A stretch of 64,000 bases of DNA. Source: Leptospira koniambonensis (GTDB lineage: Bacteria > Spirochaetota > Leptospiria > Leptospirales > Leptospiraceae). Positions 19,297 through 30,091 of the stretch are shown here, one piece after another. Each line of letters begins with the position of its first letter. Position 1 is the stretch's first letter. The stretch spans positions 1,798,001 to 1,862,000 of the forward strand of contig NZ_RQFY01000004.1 in NCBI RefSeq assembly GCF_004769555.1, in the 5' to 3' direction. Both the position numbers and the translations under genes were made by a program. Below the pieces are notes generated by a model. The model was given only the letters and a program-made list of their open reading frames with translations, made no database searches and was not told the origin of the DNA.

Positions 19297-22074
19297 ATGA
19301 AAATCGAACAATTGATGGCATTATACGGAGAGAACGGGGCATTACTCGAAGAACTTTACGAAAAGTTTAAGAAGGATCCGAACTCTTTGGACAAAGAATG
19401 GTCCCTGTTCTTTCAAGAAGTAGAGACTAACGGAGTATATCCTCAGAACGGATCCAACGGAAACGGGAATGGCAACGGAAAATCAGCTGTTGCTACTTCT
19501 TTTACCGATGCTCAGGCAGGATCCATCAGAGAGATGGGGATTATCAACCTGTTAAACGCGTATCGTAGACAGGGACACTTAGCTGCTAATGTAGATCCTC
19601 TTGGAATTTCTCAACCGAATAGAAAGTTTATCGAATCCAAATTGAGCAATCTAACTGCTGCGGATTTGGATACGGTAGTCGACACACAGAATCCTTCTCT
19701 GGGTCGTGCAAAACTGAAAGATGTTGTAGCTTGGTTTGAAAAAGCATATTGCAGCACTGTAGGTTACGAGCAATATTATCTAGTAAACGACGAAGAAAGA
19801 GAATGGCTCCAACATCAGATTGAGTCAGCTGAATATCATGCGCCTCTTCCTAAAAGTACACGTTTAAGACTGTTTGAAAAATTATTCCAAGCGGATCATT
19901 TAGAGACATTCCTCGCTAAAAAGTACGTAGGTAAAAAACGTTTCTCCTTAGAAGGAGGAGAAAGTATGATCCCTATGCTGGATACCATTGTCGAAGAAGC
20001 CGGACGTTTCAAAATGGACGGACTCGTGATCGGTATGGCGCATAGAGGACGTTTAAACGTACTTGTAAACGTGATCGAAAAACCTGCTTCTTTAGTATTT
20101 GCCGAATTCGAAGAGAAGGCAGATGCAAAAGCTCAAAATTATGCGGACGTTAAGTATCACTTAGGATATTCCAATAGCAAAATGACTTCGAGCGGAAAAG
20201 AAGTTAAACTTTCTCTTGCGTTCAACCCAAGTCACTTGGAAGCAGTGAACCCAGTTGTTACTGGATCTGTCCGTGCCCGCCAAGAACAATATGGTGATGC
20301 TGATCGTTCTAAATTTATGCCGATCACCATCCACGGAGATGCTGCGTTTGCAGGCCAGGGAGTTGTGGCAGAAACCATCAACTTAATGAACCTGGACGGT
20401 TATACAACTGGTGGAACTTTCCATATTGTGATCAATAACCAGATCGGATTTACAACTTTACCGAATGAATCCAGATCCACGTTATACGCAACTGATCTTG
20501 CAAAAGGTTATCAAATCCCAATCGTTCACGTAAATGGGGACGATCCAGAAGCAGTATACCGAGTGACTAAACTCGGAATGGAATACCGCCAAAAGTTCAA
20601 AAAAGACTTTATCATAGATTTGATCTGTTACCGCAGATTAGGTCATAATGAAATGGATGAGCCTGCATTCACTCAGCCTAAGATGTATTCCATCATCAAA
20701 AATCATCTTCCTACCGCTCAATTATATGAGAAAAAGTTGATAAATGATGGAGATGTAACTGGCGAAGAGTTAGATTTCATTAAGAACGGTTCCGCTCAAG
20801 GTTTAGAGGATTCTTTCCAAAGAGCAAAAGAACAAGATATCAAAATGAAAGTGGATACTATGCAGGGTGTTTGGGCGAAATATTCCAAAGAACCTCTGGA
20901 TAGCGGCACTGCTACTTCTCTACTCGCTGAACAAATCGATCGTATCGTTAAAGCGATCACGACAGTTCCAGATGGTTTCACTCCAAATCCCAAATTAGTA
21001 AAACTTCTGCAAAGCCGTAAGGAAATGGCAGAAGGAAAAGCTTCTTTAGATTATGGAATGGCAGAGGCACTTTCATTCGGTTCGATTTTGGAGAACGGAT
21101 TTAGAGTTCGTCTTTCCGGTCAGGACAGCCAACGTGGAACATTCTCCCATAGACATGCGGTTCTTGTGGATATCAACTCAGGAGCGAAATACATAGGTCT
21201 AAATCATATCTCTGAAAAACAAGCTAGGGCTGAAGTTGTGAACTCTTCCTTATCTGAGTTTTCAGTTTTAGGTTTTGAATACGGCTATTCTCTTTCTGAT
21301 CCGAGTGCACTCGTACTTTGGGAAGCTCAGTTCGGTGACTTTGCAAATAATACACAGGTGATCTTTGACCAATTCCTTTCCAGTTCGGAAGTGAAATGGC
21401 AAAGGATGTCCGGTCTTGTGATACTTCTTCCACACGGATATGAAGGACAAGGACCGGAACATAGCTCCGGTAGGATTGAAAGATTCCTGCAACTATGTGC
21501 GGACAATAATATGCAAGTGGCGAATTGTACGAATGCCGCTCAGTATTTCCATTTGCTTCGTAGACAGATACTGCGCAATTTCCGCAAACCTCTGATCATC
21601 TTCACTCCTAAATCTTTATTACGTTTCCCAGAGGCACTTTCTCCTATAGACGACCTATTAAAAGGTGCGTTTAGAGAAGTTCTTCCTGATCAAGCTGAGA
21701 TCAAAGCGGATAAAGTGGAGAAGGTAGTATTCAGCTTCGGAAAAGTGTATTATGATCTTCTAAAATATAGAGAAGAGAATAAGATACAGAACACAGCGCT
21801 TATCCGAGTTGAACAGGTATATCCTTTTCCTGCAAAAGAAATCCAAGAAGTACTTAAAACTTACAAAAATGCTAAAACTTTTGTTTGGTGCCAAGAAGAG
21901 CCTAAAAACCAAGGCGCTTGGACATTTGTAAGAGAGAGATTCGAAGATCTTCTTCCAAGCGGAACAAAACTCATATACGCAGGAAGAAAAGAATCTGCGA
22001 GCCCTGCTGCAGGACATATGAAAGTCCATACAAAAGAGCAGGAACAACTAGTTTCAGACGCCTACTCGGTCTGA
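19297..22074 (+). CDS. sucA: 2-oxoglutarate dehydrogenase E1
   Basis: This 925-residue thiamine-diphosphate enzyme is the usual E1o length. The N-terminal E2-contact helix ([19 protein letters not shown]) precedes a Gly/Asn-rich linker. Core signatures are [31 protein letters not shown], the [16 protein letters not shown] thiamine site, NNQIGFTT and [11 protein letters not shown]. The C-terminal half has [12 protein letters not shown] and [22 protein letters not shown] lies upstream of the ATG. The gene order sucB-lpd-sucA differs from the usual sucA-sucB(-lpd). Confidence 0.97.
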   Translation: MKIEQLMALYGENGALLEELYEKFKKDPNSLDKEWSLFFQEVETNGVYPQNGSNGNGNGNGKSAVATSFTDAQAGSIREMGIINLLNAYRRQGHLAANVDPLGISQPNRKFIESKLSNLTAADLDTVVDTQNPSLGRAKLKDVVAWFEKAYCSTVGYEQYYLVNDEEREWLQHQIESAEYHAPLPKSTRLRLFEKLFQADHLETFLAKKYVGKKRFSLEGGESMIPMLDTIVEEAGRFKMDGLVIGMAHRGRLNVLVNVIEKPASLVFAEFEEKADAKAQNYADVKYHLGYSNSKMTSSGKEVKLSLAFNPSHLEAVNPVVTGSVRARQEQYGDADRSKFMPITIHGDAAFAGQGVVAETINLMNLDGYTTGGTFHIVINNQIGFTTLPNESRSTLYATDLAKGYQIPIVHVNGDDPEAVYRVTKLGMEYRQKFKKDFIIDLICYRRLGHNEMDEPAFTQPKMYSIIKNHLPTAQLYEKKLINDGDVTGEELDFIKNGSAQGLEDSFQRAKEQDIKMKVDTMQGVWAKYSKEPLDSGTATSLLAEQIDRIVKAITTVPDGFTPNPKLVKLLQSRKEMAEGKASLDYGMAEALSFGSILENGFRVRLSGQDSQRGTFSHRHAVLVDINSGAKYIGLNHISEKQARAEVVNSSLSEFSVLGFEYGYSLSDPSALVLWEAQFGDFANNTQVIFDQFLSSSEVKWQRMSGLVILLPHGYEGQGPEHSSGRIERFLQLCADNNMQVANCTNAAQYFHLLRRQILRNFRKPLIIFTPKSLLRFPEALSPIDDLLKGAFREVLPDQAEIKADKVEKVVFSFGKVYYDLLKYREENKIQNTALIRVEQVYPFPAKEIQEVLKTYKNAKTFVWCQEEPKNQGAWTFVRERFEDLLPSGTKLIYAGRKESASPAAGHMKVHTKEQEQLVSDAYSV

Positions 22075-22080
22075 TCTTAG

Positions 22081-22485
22081 GTGTCGAATAACGTGGGAGA
22101 ACCCGTCCTATTAGCATTAGTGTTTGCGGATCGGGTTATCTCGGAAGACAACGGGAAAAAAGGTATCATTGGGACTTTTACTAAGTTCTTTACCGGTCAA
22201 TTTCCCGTAGTCTTTCCTCCTTGGGGAATATATGTGTGTGTCACAAATCTTTCCCCAGGAGACCATGAATTTTCTCTAGAACTTGAACATGCAGATTCTG
22301 GCGAAAAAGTAATAGGGGTCGGAGGGAATATCCGAGTTAATAACGGCTCTGAACCTGTTGAAATTGGTATCCCAATCCCACACGCGGTTTTTCCAAAAGA
22401 AGGAAGGTATATTCTGCTTTTTAAAGTAGGGGCCGAAATTGTAGGAAGCCGCCCTCTCTGGGTTGATAAATTAAATCCCGCTTAA
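22081..22485 (+). CDS. DUF6941-like conserved protein
   Basis: This 134-residue protein starts at a GTG seven bases after sucA. It reads PVLLALVFADRVISED...KKGIIGTFTKFFTGQFP, then a beta-rich domain resembling an immunoglobulin-like or C2-like sandwich (IYVCVTNLSPGDHEFSLELEH, EIGIPIPHAVFPKEGRYILLFKV). The pattern matches what I recall as DUF6941, whose function is unknown. No signal peptide or enzyme motif is visible. Its position suggests co-transcription with sucA, but the ribosome site is weak. Confidence 0.6.
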   Translation: MSNNVGEPVLLALVFADRVISEDNGKKGIIGTFTKFFTGQFPVVFPPWGIYVCVTNLSPGDHEFSLELEHADSGEKVIGVGGNIRVNNGSEPVEIGIPIPHAVFPKEGRYILLFKVGAEIVGSRPLWVDKLNPA

Positions 22486-22570
22486 TTTAATCTTTTAGAA
22501 AATCCTTCGCTTTCTTGTACGAACGGATAATAATTTTTTTCCAATATTAATCTTTTGAAATCCGCTTGCT

Positions 22571-22587
22571 TTGGAAATTTTTTCCAA
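22571..22587. promoter_or_regulatory. TTGGAAA-N3-TTTCCAA dyad upstream of PAS kinase
   Basis: This is a perfect 7-bp inverted repeat with a 3-base spacer (TTT), 39 bp before the start of the PAS histidine kinase gene. A lone half-site TTTCCAA lies at 22538-22544. The same arms recur at 48255 and 48362 upstream of the matrixin-like gene, suggesting a common regulator. Confidence 0.5.
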
Positions 22588-22625
22588 GTATTCTACCTGT
22601 CTCTAATATATGAATTTCTAATATT

Positions 22626-24173
22626 ATGAAGAAGCCAGCTGAAAAAGATATTACATTCGAACAAGCTTTGAGGGACGCAAAGTTGATCGAGGCCAAGTTT
22701 AAAGGGCTTTTGGAGTCTTTGCCTGATTCTATTGTAATGGTAAACGATTCCGGAAGTATCGTATTTGTTAATGAGCAAGCACTTAGAATGTTCGATTACA
22801 AAATGGATGAACTTTTGGGACAACCTGTAGAGATCCTTCTTCCTGATAGATTTAGAAAAAACCATATCTCTCATCGTGATCATTATTTCACACAACCCAG
22901 GACAAGATCCATGGGAGCTGGTTCGGAATTATTTGGTAGGAAATCCAACGGAACAGAATTCCCAGTAGAGATCAGTTTAAGCCCTTATAGAACGGAAGAA
23001 ACAACATTAGTATTGAGTGCCATCCGAGACGTCAGAGAGAGAATTAAAGCAGAAGCAAAGTTCAGAGGACTTTTAGAATCCGCACCAGATGCAGTCGTGA
23101 TAGTAAATCGGGAAGGAAATATAGTCCTGATCAATTCCCAAGCAGAAAAATTATTCGGATATCCTAGAGAAGAATTATTACACAAACCTGTAGAAGTTTT
23201 AGTGCCTGAAAGATTCAGAGCAAATCATCCACAAAATAGAATTAGTTTTTTCAACGATCCAAAAGTCAGGGGGATGGGAAGCGGATTAGAGTTATATGGA
23301 CTTAAGAAAAACGGACTAGAATTCCCGGTGGAGATCAGCTTAAGTCCTTTAGAAACAGAAGAAGGAATGCTCGTTTCCAGTTCCATTCGTGATATCACCG
23401 AAAGAAAACAACAAGAGGAATTCAGAAGAGCTGCATTAGAAGAACAGAATGAAAGGATGAAGGAAACAGCCAGGTTAAAAAGTGAATTTCTGGCAAACAT
23501 GTCCCATGAATTAAGGACACCGTTAAATGGTATTATAGGATTTTCGGAATTACTTTCTGACGAAAGACCAGGAGCCTTAAACGGAAAACAAAAAGAATAC
23601 TTAACAGATATATTAAATAGCGCAAATCATCTCTTGAAACTGATAAACGACGTTCTGGATCTTGCAAAAGTAGAATCTGGGAAGATGGAATTATTTTTAG
23701 AAACATTCTCCTTGTCCAATGCGATCAAAGAGGTTTCTTCTATCTTACGTCCATTATTAAGAAAGAAGAGGATCAATTTTTTAGTAAAAGTAGATGAGTC
23801 TACAGATTCAGTGACATTGGATCCTCAAAAGATAAAACAAATATTGTATAATCTATTATCTAATGCAGTCAAGTTCAGTCATGAAGGAGGAAGTATTAGA
23901 GTGAATATGGAAGCGGATGGCAAAGATTGTATTCGAATGAAATTCGAGGATGAAGGGATTGGAATAGATGAAAAAGACCTAAGAAGGATTTTTGAGGAAT
24001 TCCAACAAATAGATAGTGGAGCAAATAGACAATTTCAAGGAACTGGGCTCGGACTCGCTTTAACTAAAAGGATCGTGGAGCTGATGAACGGATCAATAAA
24101 TGTAAAAAGTGAGTTGGGAAAAGGATCAGTTTTTACTATAATACTTCCTAGAAAGATCCCGAGCGGTATATAA
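22626..24173 (+). CDS. PAS-PAS sensor histidine kinase
   Basis: This 515-residue soluble kinase has no membrane segment. Two tandem PAS domains (about 20-135 and 140-255) are near repeats: each has LLES(L/A)PD, then LFG(R/L)[13 protein letters not shown] and (S)AIRDVRER or SSIRDITER. HisKA follows with [16 protein letters not shown] (H294), then HATPase_c with a classic N box ([11 protein letters not shown]), DEGIGI and GTGLGLALT. The next gene, a CheY-like regulator, starts right after the TAA and is the likely phosphate acceptor. The PAS ligand is unknown; no obvious haem or flavin residues were identified. Confidence 0.93.
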   Translation: MKKPAEKDITFEQALRDAKLIEAKFKGLLESLPDSIVMVNDSGSIVFVNEQALRMFDYKMDELLGQPVEILLPDRFRKNHISHRDHYFTQPRTRSMGAGSELFGRKSNGTEFPVEISLSPYRTEETTLVLSAIRDVRERIKAEAKFRGLLESAPDAVVIVNREGNIVLINSQAEKLFGYPREELLHKPVEVLVPERFRANHPQNRISFFNDPKVRGMGSGLELYGLKKNGLEFPVEISLSPLETEEGMLVSSSIRDITERKQQEEFRRAALEEQNERMKETARLKSEFLANMSHELRTPLNGIIGFSELLSDERPGALNGKQKEYLTDILNSANHLLKLINDVLDLAKVESGKMELFLETFSLSNAIKEVSSILRPLLRKKRINFLVKVDESTDSVTLDPQKIKQILYNLLSNAVKFSHEGGSIRVNMEADGKDCIRMKFEDEGIGIDEKDLRRIFEEFQQIDSGANRQFQGTGLGLALTKRIVELMNGSINVKSELGKGSVFTIILPRKIPSGI

Positions 24174-24551
24174 ATGTCTCCTAAGGTTTTGGTAGTGGAT
24201 GATAATATCGTAAATCTCAAATTGATTTGCGAATTATTGGAATTGGATGAGTATGAAGTTTTAAAAGCGGGGAATGCGGAAGAAGCGCTTCAGATTATAG
24301 AAAATCATCCATTGGATCTGATCCTCATGGACATAGAATTACCTGGAATAGACGGACTTACGCTCACTAGGCAATTAAAAGAAAGAGAGAATACAAAAGA
24401 TATACCGATCATAGCTGTTACTGCCTTTGCAATGAAAGGTGATGCGCAAAAAGCTTATGGAGCGGGCTGCGACGGTTATATCACAAAACCAATCGATACC
24501 AGAAAATTTACCGATCAAATTAACGGTTTTATCAAGGGATTGAATCCATGA
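24174..24551 (+). CDS. Single-domain response regulator
   Basis: This 125-residue CheY/DivK-type receiver has the acidic pair VVDDN, phosphoacceptor Asp53 in LILMDIELPG, Thr in AVTAFA and Lys in YITKPID. There is no output domain, so it acts by protein contact, probably downstream of the preceding kinase. The ATG follows the kinase stop codon with no gap. Confidence 0.92.
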   Translation: MSPKVLVVDDNIVNLKLICELLELDEYEVLKAGNAEEALQIIENHPLDLILMDIELPGIDGLTLTRQLKERENTKDIPIIAVTAFAMKGDAQKAYGAGCDGYITKPIDTRKFTDQINGFIKGLNP

Positions 24552-24609
24552 TCCAGGAGATTTTTTTCGTCCCTTATCAATATACAGTCCTTTTTTGGGC
24601 TTAAATTTT

Positions 24610-26703
24610 ATGCTCATTCTAGTCGTAGACGACAGTTATCAAAACAGGAAATTAATTTCCGCTCAGTTGGAAAACGGATCTAGGAAAATTTACACTGCTT
24701 CTAACGGCTTAGAAGCTTTGGAGATTTTGGAAAATACGGAAGTGGATCTGATCATTTCGGATATCCTGATGCCCCAAATGGACGGATATCAATTTTGTTC
24801 TCAGGTAAGACAGAACGAAAAGTTCAAACATATTCCAATTATTATACATAGTGCCACTTACACTTCCGATTCGGATGAAAAACTTTCTTTCGATCTGGGA
24901 GCGGACGCATTCTTAAAAAAGCCTGCTAGTCTCAAAGTTTTAGAAGAAACAGTCTCCAAAGTAATTAGCCAACCAAGATCGGAACGTAACGTTAAAAAAT
25001 TGGTTATAGACTCCGGCCCCCTCCGCCAGTACAATCATAGGTTAGTGGAAAAGTTGGAGGAAAAAAATTTCGAACTCCAAAGAAGAAGCGAGGAGCTTGG
25101 TTTCGAAATAGAGGAAAGAAGAAGGGCCGAAAGGCTGAACCGAGAAGGAGAGGAATTATTTAAAGAGCTGACGGAAGCGATCCACGAAGTGTTTTGGATG
25201 ACCAGTCTTTCTAAAAACGAGATCGTTTATATCAGCCAAGGATACGAACAGATTTGGGGGAGATCCAAACAAAGCCTTTTGGAAAATCCGATCTCCTGGT
25301 TGGAATGTATCCATCCGGATGATAGGGAAAGGGTTTTGAATAGTGCGAAGACTAGACAAGTCAGCGGAGAATATAGAGAAGAATATAGGATCGTTCGTCC
25401 TGACGGGGAGATCAGATGGATCCGAGATAAGGCATTTCCTGTTAAAAATGAAAAAGGAGACACGATACGAGTTGCAGGAGTCGCAGAAGATATCACAGAA
25501 CATAAATTGAATGAAGCTCAATTGAAAGAAGTCGAGAAAAAGAGGTCCGAATTAGAACAACAGCTTATACAAGCTCAAAAACTGGAAAGTTTAGGGACTC
25601 TCGCAAGCGGAATCGCTCATGATTTTAATAATATACTTTCTATAATCATGGGCCATACATCCGTGATAGAAAATAATAGGACCAATCCTGAAAAATTTTC
25701 CCAACATGTATCTGCACTGCATATGGCAACTCAAAGAGGGGCCTCCTTAGTCAGACAACTTCTTACATTTGCCAGAAAGACCGAGTTTAATCTAGAACCG
25801 GTACAGATCAACGATATCATATTAGAAATAAGTAAACTGATTTCCCAGACATTTCCTAAAAATATCCGTCTTTTTACTGATTTTCAAGAAAATCTTCCTT
25901 TGGTCCAGGTGGATACAAATCAGATACATCAAGTTTTACTAAATTTATGCGTGAACGCTCGGGACGCTATGCAAGATGGGGGCGTATTGAGTTTGGAAAC
26001 CTTCTTAGCCGATTCCGGAAATTTAAAGATAGGTTATTCCAAAAGTTTAGCGGAGAAGTATGTAATACTTCGGATCTCCGATTCAGGAACCGGGATGAGT
26101 GAAAAAACAAAACAGAGGATATTTGAACCGTTCTTCACTACCAAGGATATAGGCAAGGGAACAGGACTTGGGCTCGCATTGGCATATAGTGTGATCGATA
26201 ATCACAAAGGTTGGATAGAAGTAGATTCTGAATTAGGAAAAGGAACTACATTCTTTGTATATCTACCTGTGCCCAAAGAAAGATCTGCAGTGAATACAAA
26301 ACCTGTTTACTCTGAATCAGAATCTTTAGGAGGTAATGAAAGTATACTTGTTATAGAAGACGAGGAACTCCTTCGAAATATGTTGGCTGATGTTCTAACC
26401 TCCAAAGGATACAAAGTGTATTTGGCAATAGATGGAGAAGATGGTGTGGAACAATTTCTTCTTAAACATTCTGAAATCCAATTGGTACTGACTGATTTGG
26501 GGCTTCCGAAGTTTGGAGGAGGAGAAGTCATCAAGAGGATAAGAGCGATTCATAGTTCGGTAAAAATACTTCTTGCAAGCGGGTTTATGGAGCCCGAATT
26601 GAAACTTTCCTTAAATGATTTCGGTGTGAGTTATTTTATCCAAAAACCTTATTTGGGTTCTGAAATCCTTTCCTGCATTCGATCCGCCTTGGATCAAAAA
26701 TAA
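24610..26703 (+). CDS. Hybrid histidine kinase REC-PAS-HK-REC
   Basis: This protein of about 697 residues has an N-terminal receiver (VVDDSYQN; Asp51 in IISDILMPQMDG; Lys in FLKKPA), a coiled coil (about 140-180), a PAS domain with the PAC-like end IRVAGVAEDITEHK, a second coiled coil, HisKA (LASGIAHDFNN, H337), HATPase_c (NLCVNARDAM, DSGTGMS, GKGTGLGLA) and a C-terminal receiver (VIEDEELLRN, LTDLGLPKFGG, FIQKPY). I chose the ATG at 24610, since MLILVVDDS is the receiver's first strand, instead of the TTG at 24595. No membrane helix is visible. It probably forms a phosphorelay with the adjacent kinase and regulator. Confidence 0.92.
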   Translation: MLILVVDDSYQNRKLISAQLENGSRKIYTASNGLEALEILENTEVDLIISDILMPQMDGYQFCSQVRQNEKFKHIPIIIHSATYTSDSDEKLSFDLGADAFLKKPASLKVLEETVSKVISQPRSERNVKKLVIDSGPLRQYNHRLVEKLEEKNFELQRRSEELGFEIEERRRAERLNREGEELFKELTEAIHEVFWMTSLSKNEIVYISQGYEQIWGRSKQSLLENPISWLECIHPDDRERVLNSAKTRQVSGEYREEYRIVRPDGEIRWIRDKAFPVKNEKGDTIRVAGVAEDITEHKLNEAQLKEVEKKRSELEQQLIQAQKLESLGTLASGIAHDFNNILSIIMGHTSVIENNRTNPEKFSQHVSALHMATQRGASLVRQLLTFARKTEFNLEPVQINDIILEISKLISQTFPKNIRLFTDFQENLPLVQVDTNQIHQVLLNLCVNARDAMQDGGVLSLETFLADSGNLKIGYSKSLAEKYVILRISDSGTGMSEKTKQRIFEPFFTTKDIGKGTGLGLALAYSVIDNHKGWIEVDSELGKGTTFFVYLPVPKERSAVNTKPVYSESESLGGNESILVIEDEELLRNMLADVLTSKGYKVYLAIDGEDGVEQFLLKHSEIQLVLTDLGLPKFGGGEVIKRIRAIHSSVKILLASGFMEPELKLSLNDFGVSYFIQKPYLGSEILSCIRSALDQK

Positions 26704-26841
26704 TATTAATATAGGTTCGTTAGGCGCTTTTCTTAAATATATGATTTCACTTAATTTTATCTTATATTAGAAATAAAATATTGATCTGTGTATCGATTGC
26801 TACAGCGTTGGTTTTAATTTAAGTGAAAAAGAGAAACGAAA

Positions 26842-29064
26842 ATGAGCCAAGCACGTCTTTTGCCAGTTCTCACCTGGAGGTTGGAGCTATTTACTCACAC
26901 TGTTCCTGTACCATTCGCAGTATATTTTTCTGCTGTAACAGGTTCTTTATATTCCTTGGAAGAATATCTTTCCATGGGAGTGGCCGCAACGATAGCCGCT
27001 ACAGCTATGCTTTTAGGTGCCTTCTATCTTAGGTATATCAGATTAAAGAAAGCATCTTATTTAGAAGATAGAAGTTCTGTAGATCCGAACCTTCTTTCTT
27101 CTGCAAAATCCATTTATATTACTCAGCCTATCTACGAATCCATTGTGATCGCAGGCCGTTGGTTTTTTGGTGTGTTACTCGCTCATCTAATCGTTTATTT
27201 GATCGTGGGTTATAGACCCAATCTGATTGCCACAATTCCTGCATTGTATTTAGGGATTATTCCAATTTCGTTTATTAGTTATCTATTTATTACTGAATAC
27301 TCTATTCGTCCGGCTCTGAGTAAAAATAAGTTCAGAGAAGTAGAGGCTAAGACCAGATTATTTTTTCCATATTCCAAACGATTACTTGTGGTGGTTATGG
27401 CAATGATCTCCATGCCGTTCAGCCTTTTAGGTTATATGTTGTATGCAACTGTGGATGGAAGGATCCGTTTGGAGAATCCACTTCTACATTTAGCGATCAT
27501 GGCTTTCTTATTTTCTGTTCCACTTATCTTTACTGCGTGGATAGTTACTGAAGCGATAAGATCCAGACTTTCTTCAGTAACAGGATTTTTGGAAGAAGTT
27601 GGAGAAGGTAATTTTGGTCTGAAAATTTCTCCTTCTTCCTTGGATGAATTCGGTAAACAGGAACAACGGATAGGAAAGGTTGTAGAAAGATTGAGAGGTC
27701 TTTACGAGGAGATCCAATCTTTGAACGAAGGTTTGGAATCCAAGGTAGAAGAAAGGACCAAACAGTTAAAGGAAACGGCAGATGAACTTGGAAAAAGTCT
27801 GGAAGAGATACAAAAATTAAAACTAAGCCAGGATGGAGACTATTTTCTCACTTCTCTTTTGACAGAGCCTCTTCATTCCATTCAATTGCAGGATTCTGAA
27901 TATTCTTTTCGCTCCTTGACAGTTCAGAAGAAAAAATTCAATTATAAACAGAAAGAAAGACAGATCGGTGGAGATATTTCACTCGCACATTCTATTCGAC
28001 TAAGAGGTAAACCTTATATTGCATTTGTGAATGCAGATGCAATGGGTAAATCTTTGCAAGGTGCGGTGGGTGCTATCATCTTAGGTTCTATTTCCAGATC
28101 TATGATAGAAAGAACTCCTGCATTATATAGAAATGTCTGGCCGGAAAGATGGCTCAAGAACTGGTTTATAGAATTACAAAAAGTTTTTGAAGCATTCGAC
28201 GGTTCCTTAATGGCTTCTGCCTTTTTAGGATTACTAGATGAGTCCAGAGGAGTTCTATATTATATAAATTGTGAACATCCTTCTCCCGTTTTGTATCGCG
28301 ATGAGACCACTATGTTCTTGGAACCTAAAGAAAAATATTTTAAGATAGGTCATTCGGGCATAGGCCGTAATGTTCATATTGAAGTATTTCAGTTAAAACC
28401 TGGAGATGTTCTGTTTTCCGGATCAGATGGAAGAGATGATCTATTGATCCAATCAGAAATTGATCCTGATGATTCCAGATTTTTAGAAATTGTAGGAAAA
28501 GCAAAAGGAGATCTGGATCTCACATATGAATTCATTTTACGAGAAGGTGAGATCACTGATGACCTTTCTCTTCTTCGGATAGAAGCACCAAGGAAAAATT
28601 TAGCTTCTTCTGAAATTCAACTTAAAGAATCCAATCCCGAAAAGAAAACAGAGATCCAAAAGATGATTTCAGTTCAGGAATGCAGAAGACTTGCTTTGGA
28701 ATATTCTTCCGGCAAAAAATATACAAAGGCGGGAGAACTTGGTCTGAAATATGTACAAAGAAGACCTACTGACACTGAATTTCTTTTTACTGTAAGTAAA
28801 CTTCTCCGCAAGTCTGGTAAGATAGTATTGTCTATCGACTTAGGAGAAAGATATAGGATGAGAAATCCTGTAGATTCTGATAATCTTCTTCATCTTGCGG
28901 AAATGTATGCTTCTAAAAGTAGATTGGAAAGATCTTTTCAACTTTTGGCAGAAGCAACTGCGATCACTCCGGAACATCCAAGAGCTAAAAAACTTTCAGA
29001 ATTTTTAATAGAAAAAACAGGACAGATCTCTGAGTCCAGCGAAGACAGAAGGATATTAAGATGA
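26842..29064 (+). CDS. Membrane SpoIIE-type phosphatase with TPR-like tail
   Basis: This 740-residue protein has an N-terminal membrane domain with about six helices (to roughly residue 235), a HAMP-like linker (SSVTGFLEEVGEGNFGLKI) and a coiled coil (about 270-320). A PP2C/SpoIIE phosphatase domain follows, with RQIGGDISLAHSI, FVNADAMGKSLQG (metal Asp) and VLFSGSDGRDDLL. The tail has helical repeats of the TPR kind (CRRLALEYSSGKKYTKAGELGLKYV, LLHLAEMYASKSRLERSFQLL). Such proteins usually dephosphorylate anti-sigma antagonists. No partner-switch gene is adjacent, so the target is unknown. Confidence 0.87.
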   Translation: MSQARLLPVLTWRLELFTHTVPVPFAVYFSAVTGSLYSLEEYLSMGVAATIAATAMLLGAFYLRYIRLKKASYLEDRSSVDPNLLSSAKSIYITQPIYESIVIAGRWFFGVLLAHLIVYLIVGYRPNLIATIPALYLGIIPISFISYLFITEYSIRPALSKNKFREVEAKTRLFFPYSKRLLVVVMAMISMPFSLLGYMLYATVDGRIRLENPLLHLAIMAFLFSVPLIFTAWIVTEAIRSRLSSVTGFLEEVGEGNFGLKISPSSLDEFGKQEQRIGKVVERLRGLYEEIQSLNEGLESKVEERTKQLKETADELGKSLEEIQKLKLSQDGDYFLTSLLTEPLHSIQLQDSEYSFRSLTVQKKKFNYKQKERQIGGDISLAHSIRLRGKPYIAFVNADAMGKSLQGAVGAIILGSISRSMIERTPALYRNVWPERWLKNWFIELQKVFEAFDGSLMASAFLGLLDESRGVLYYINCEHPSPVLYRDETTMFLEPKEKYFKIGHSGIGRNVHIEVFQLKPGDVLFSGSDGRDDLLIQSEIDPDDSRFLEIVGKAKGDLDLTYEFILREGEITDDLSLLRIEAPRKNLASSEIQLKESNPEKKTEIQKMISVQECRRLALEYSSGKKYTKAGELGLKYVQRRPTDTEFLFTVSKLLRKSGKIVLSIDLGERYRMRNPVDSDNLLHLAEMYASKSRLERSFQLLAEATAITPEHPRAKKLSEFLIEKTGQISESSEDRRILR

Positions 29065-29113
29065 AATAATTTCTTGATTTTTCGTTTTTGCCTGTTAGAT
29101 TGAGGGTCGCTAT

Positions 29114-29140
29114 ATTGGCCTTATTAAGAGGCCGGCCAAT
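29114..29140. promoter_or_regulatory. Hairpin-forming dyad before small lipoprotein
   Basis: ATTGGCC (29114-29120) and GGCCAAT (29134-29140) are perfect complements with a 13-base spacer. The dyad ends 17 bp before the ATG at 29158. It could be an operator or a leader hairpin. No U-run follows. Confidence 0.4.
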
Positions 29141-29157
29141 CCGAATCCTGAAGAAAA

Positions 29158-29406
29158 ATGAAACGAGTTATCTTTTTTATTCTTTGTATAAGTCTTTTAT
29201 CTGGATGTCTGGATAACTATGTTTTGCTTAATTTAGGCGGAGATAATTCTAATAGTGAAGAGTGTTACAGCAGTAGGTTTGCTGTTGCATTTGGAATTTG
29301 TAATATAGATGAGAATGCGACTAAGGAAGAGCAAGACCGCCAGCTTTTATTTTGTCTGTTTTCAATAGATAGTTCGAATAAAACATGCAGCGGTAAGACC
29401 GATTGA
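29158..29406 (+). CDS. Small putative lipoprotein
   Basis: This 82-residue protein has a basic start MKRV, hydrophobic FFILCISLLSG and lipobox LLSGC (Cys17). The mature part has further cysteines (EECYSS, FGICNI, LLFCLF, KTCSG) that could form disulfides outside the cytoplasm. GAAGAAAA precedes the ATG. No family is recognised. It lies between the SpoIIE gene and a convergent lipoprotein gene. Confidence 0.6.
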   Translation: MKRVIFFILCISLLSGCLDNYVLLNLGGDNSNSEECYSSRFAVAFGICNIDENATKEEQDRQLLFCLFSIDSSNKTCSGKTD

Positions 29407-29416
29407 ATCACAATAA

Positions 29417-30091
29417 TTATCTCAATTTCATTTTGCGAATTTCTTCTGCGACTGGAATATTTTGGTATTCTATCCTTTCTTCTTTGTGATAGAGTAAAGC
29501 CTCGATTGAATTTGTTTTAGGGAAATATTTTTGTATCTCTGAGAGTTTGATCCGAATGGTATTTGATTGCAGGATTTGATTTACGAATTCCGTATTTTCC
29601 GCTCTTAATATAAGTTGTAGCTCTTTCGATTCGAAAGTTTTAATTTTTTCGGATTTTATAATATTCTCAGAGATTTTCTCTTCTTCTTTTTTTCTGGAAA
29701 TAGTACGAAATGGGATCGTGGTCCATTCGAATAGAGCTCCTAGATCTGCGAACATTCCTAGGATATATCTGTTCCAAGGTTTTTCATCGTTATCCAGTTG
29801 TCTATATCCGTCTGTTTTCTTGTAATCGTATTGAACGATCTTGGTCTCCAAGGTTTTCCTTTTTTCTAATGTTTCTTGGAAAGAAGCGCCTTCTATCTTT
29901 AATACCAACTCGAAGTTTTGGAATTCGTAGTCTATTCTTCCCTTATTGGAAAGGATCACTTCTTCTTTTTTATCCAGTAAACGAGAGTCAATTGTTTCCT
30001 GTTTATAAGGAAACACTGTAAAACAGTTTAGAAAAGCAGAATGGACCAAAACTAATGCGGTAAAATAGCTGAAAGATCTAAATCTATTCAC
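29417..30091 (-). CDS. Putative lipoprotein coupled to Ppx/GppA
   Basis: This is a protein of about 224 residues starting at a GTG in the overlap GTGA with the ppx stop. An ORF start farther upstream would lie inside ppx. The N-terminus [22 protein letters not shown] is a signal peptide with a lipobox-like FLNC, acceptable for Leptospira lipoproteins. The mature part is charged, with no recognised domain. Leptospiral anchoring in the outer membrane is likely but not shown. Confidence 0.6.
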   Translation of the reverse strand: MNRFRSFSYFTALVLVHSAFLNCFTVFPYKQETIDSRLLDKKEEVILSNKGRIDYEFQNFELVLKIEGASFQETLEKRKTLETKIVQYDYKKTDGYRQLDNDEKPWNRYILGMFADLGALFEWTTIPFRTISRKKEEEKISENIIKSEKIKTFESKELQLILRAENTEFVNQILQSNTIRIKLSEIQKYFPKTNSIEALLYHKEERIEYQNIPVAEEIRKMKLR

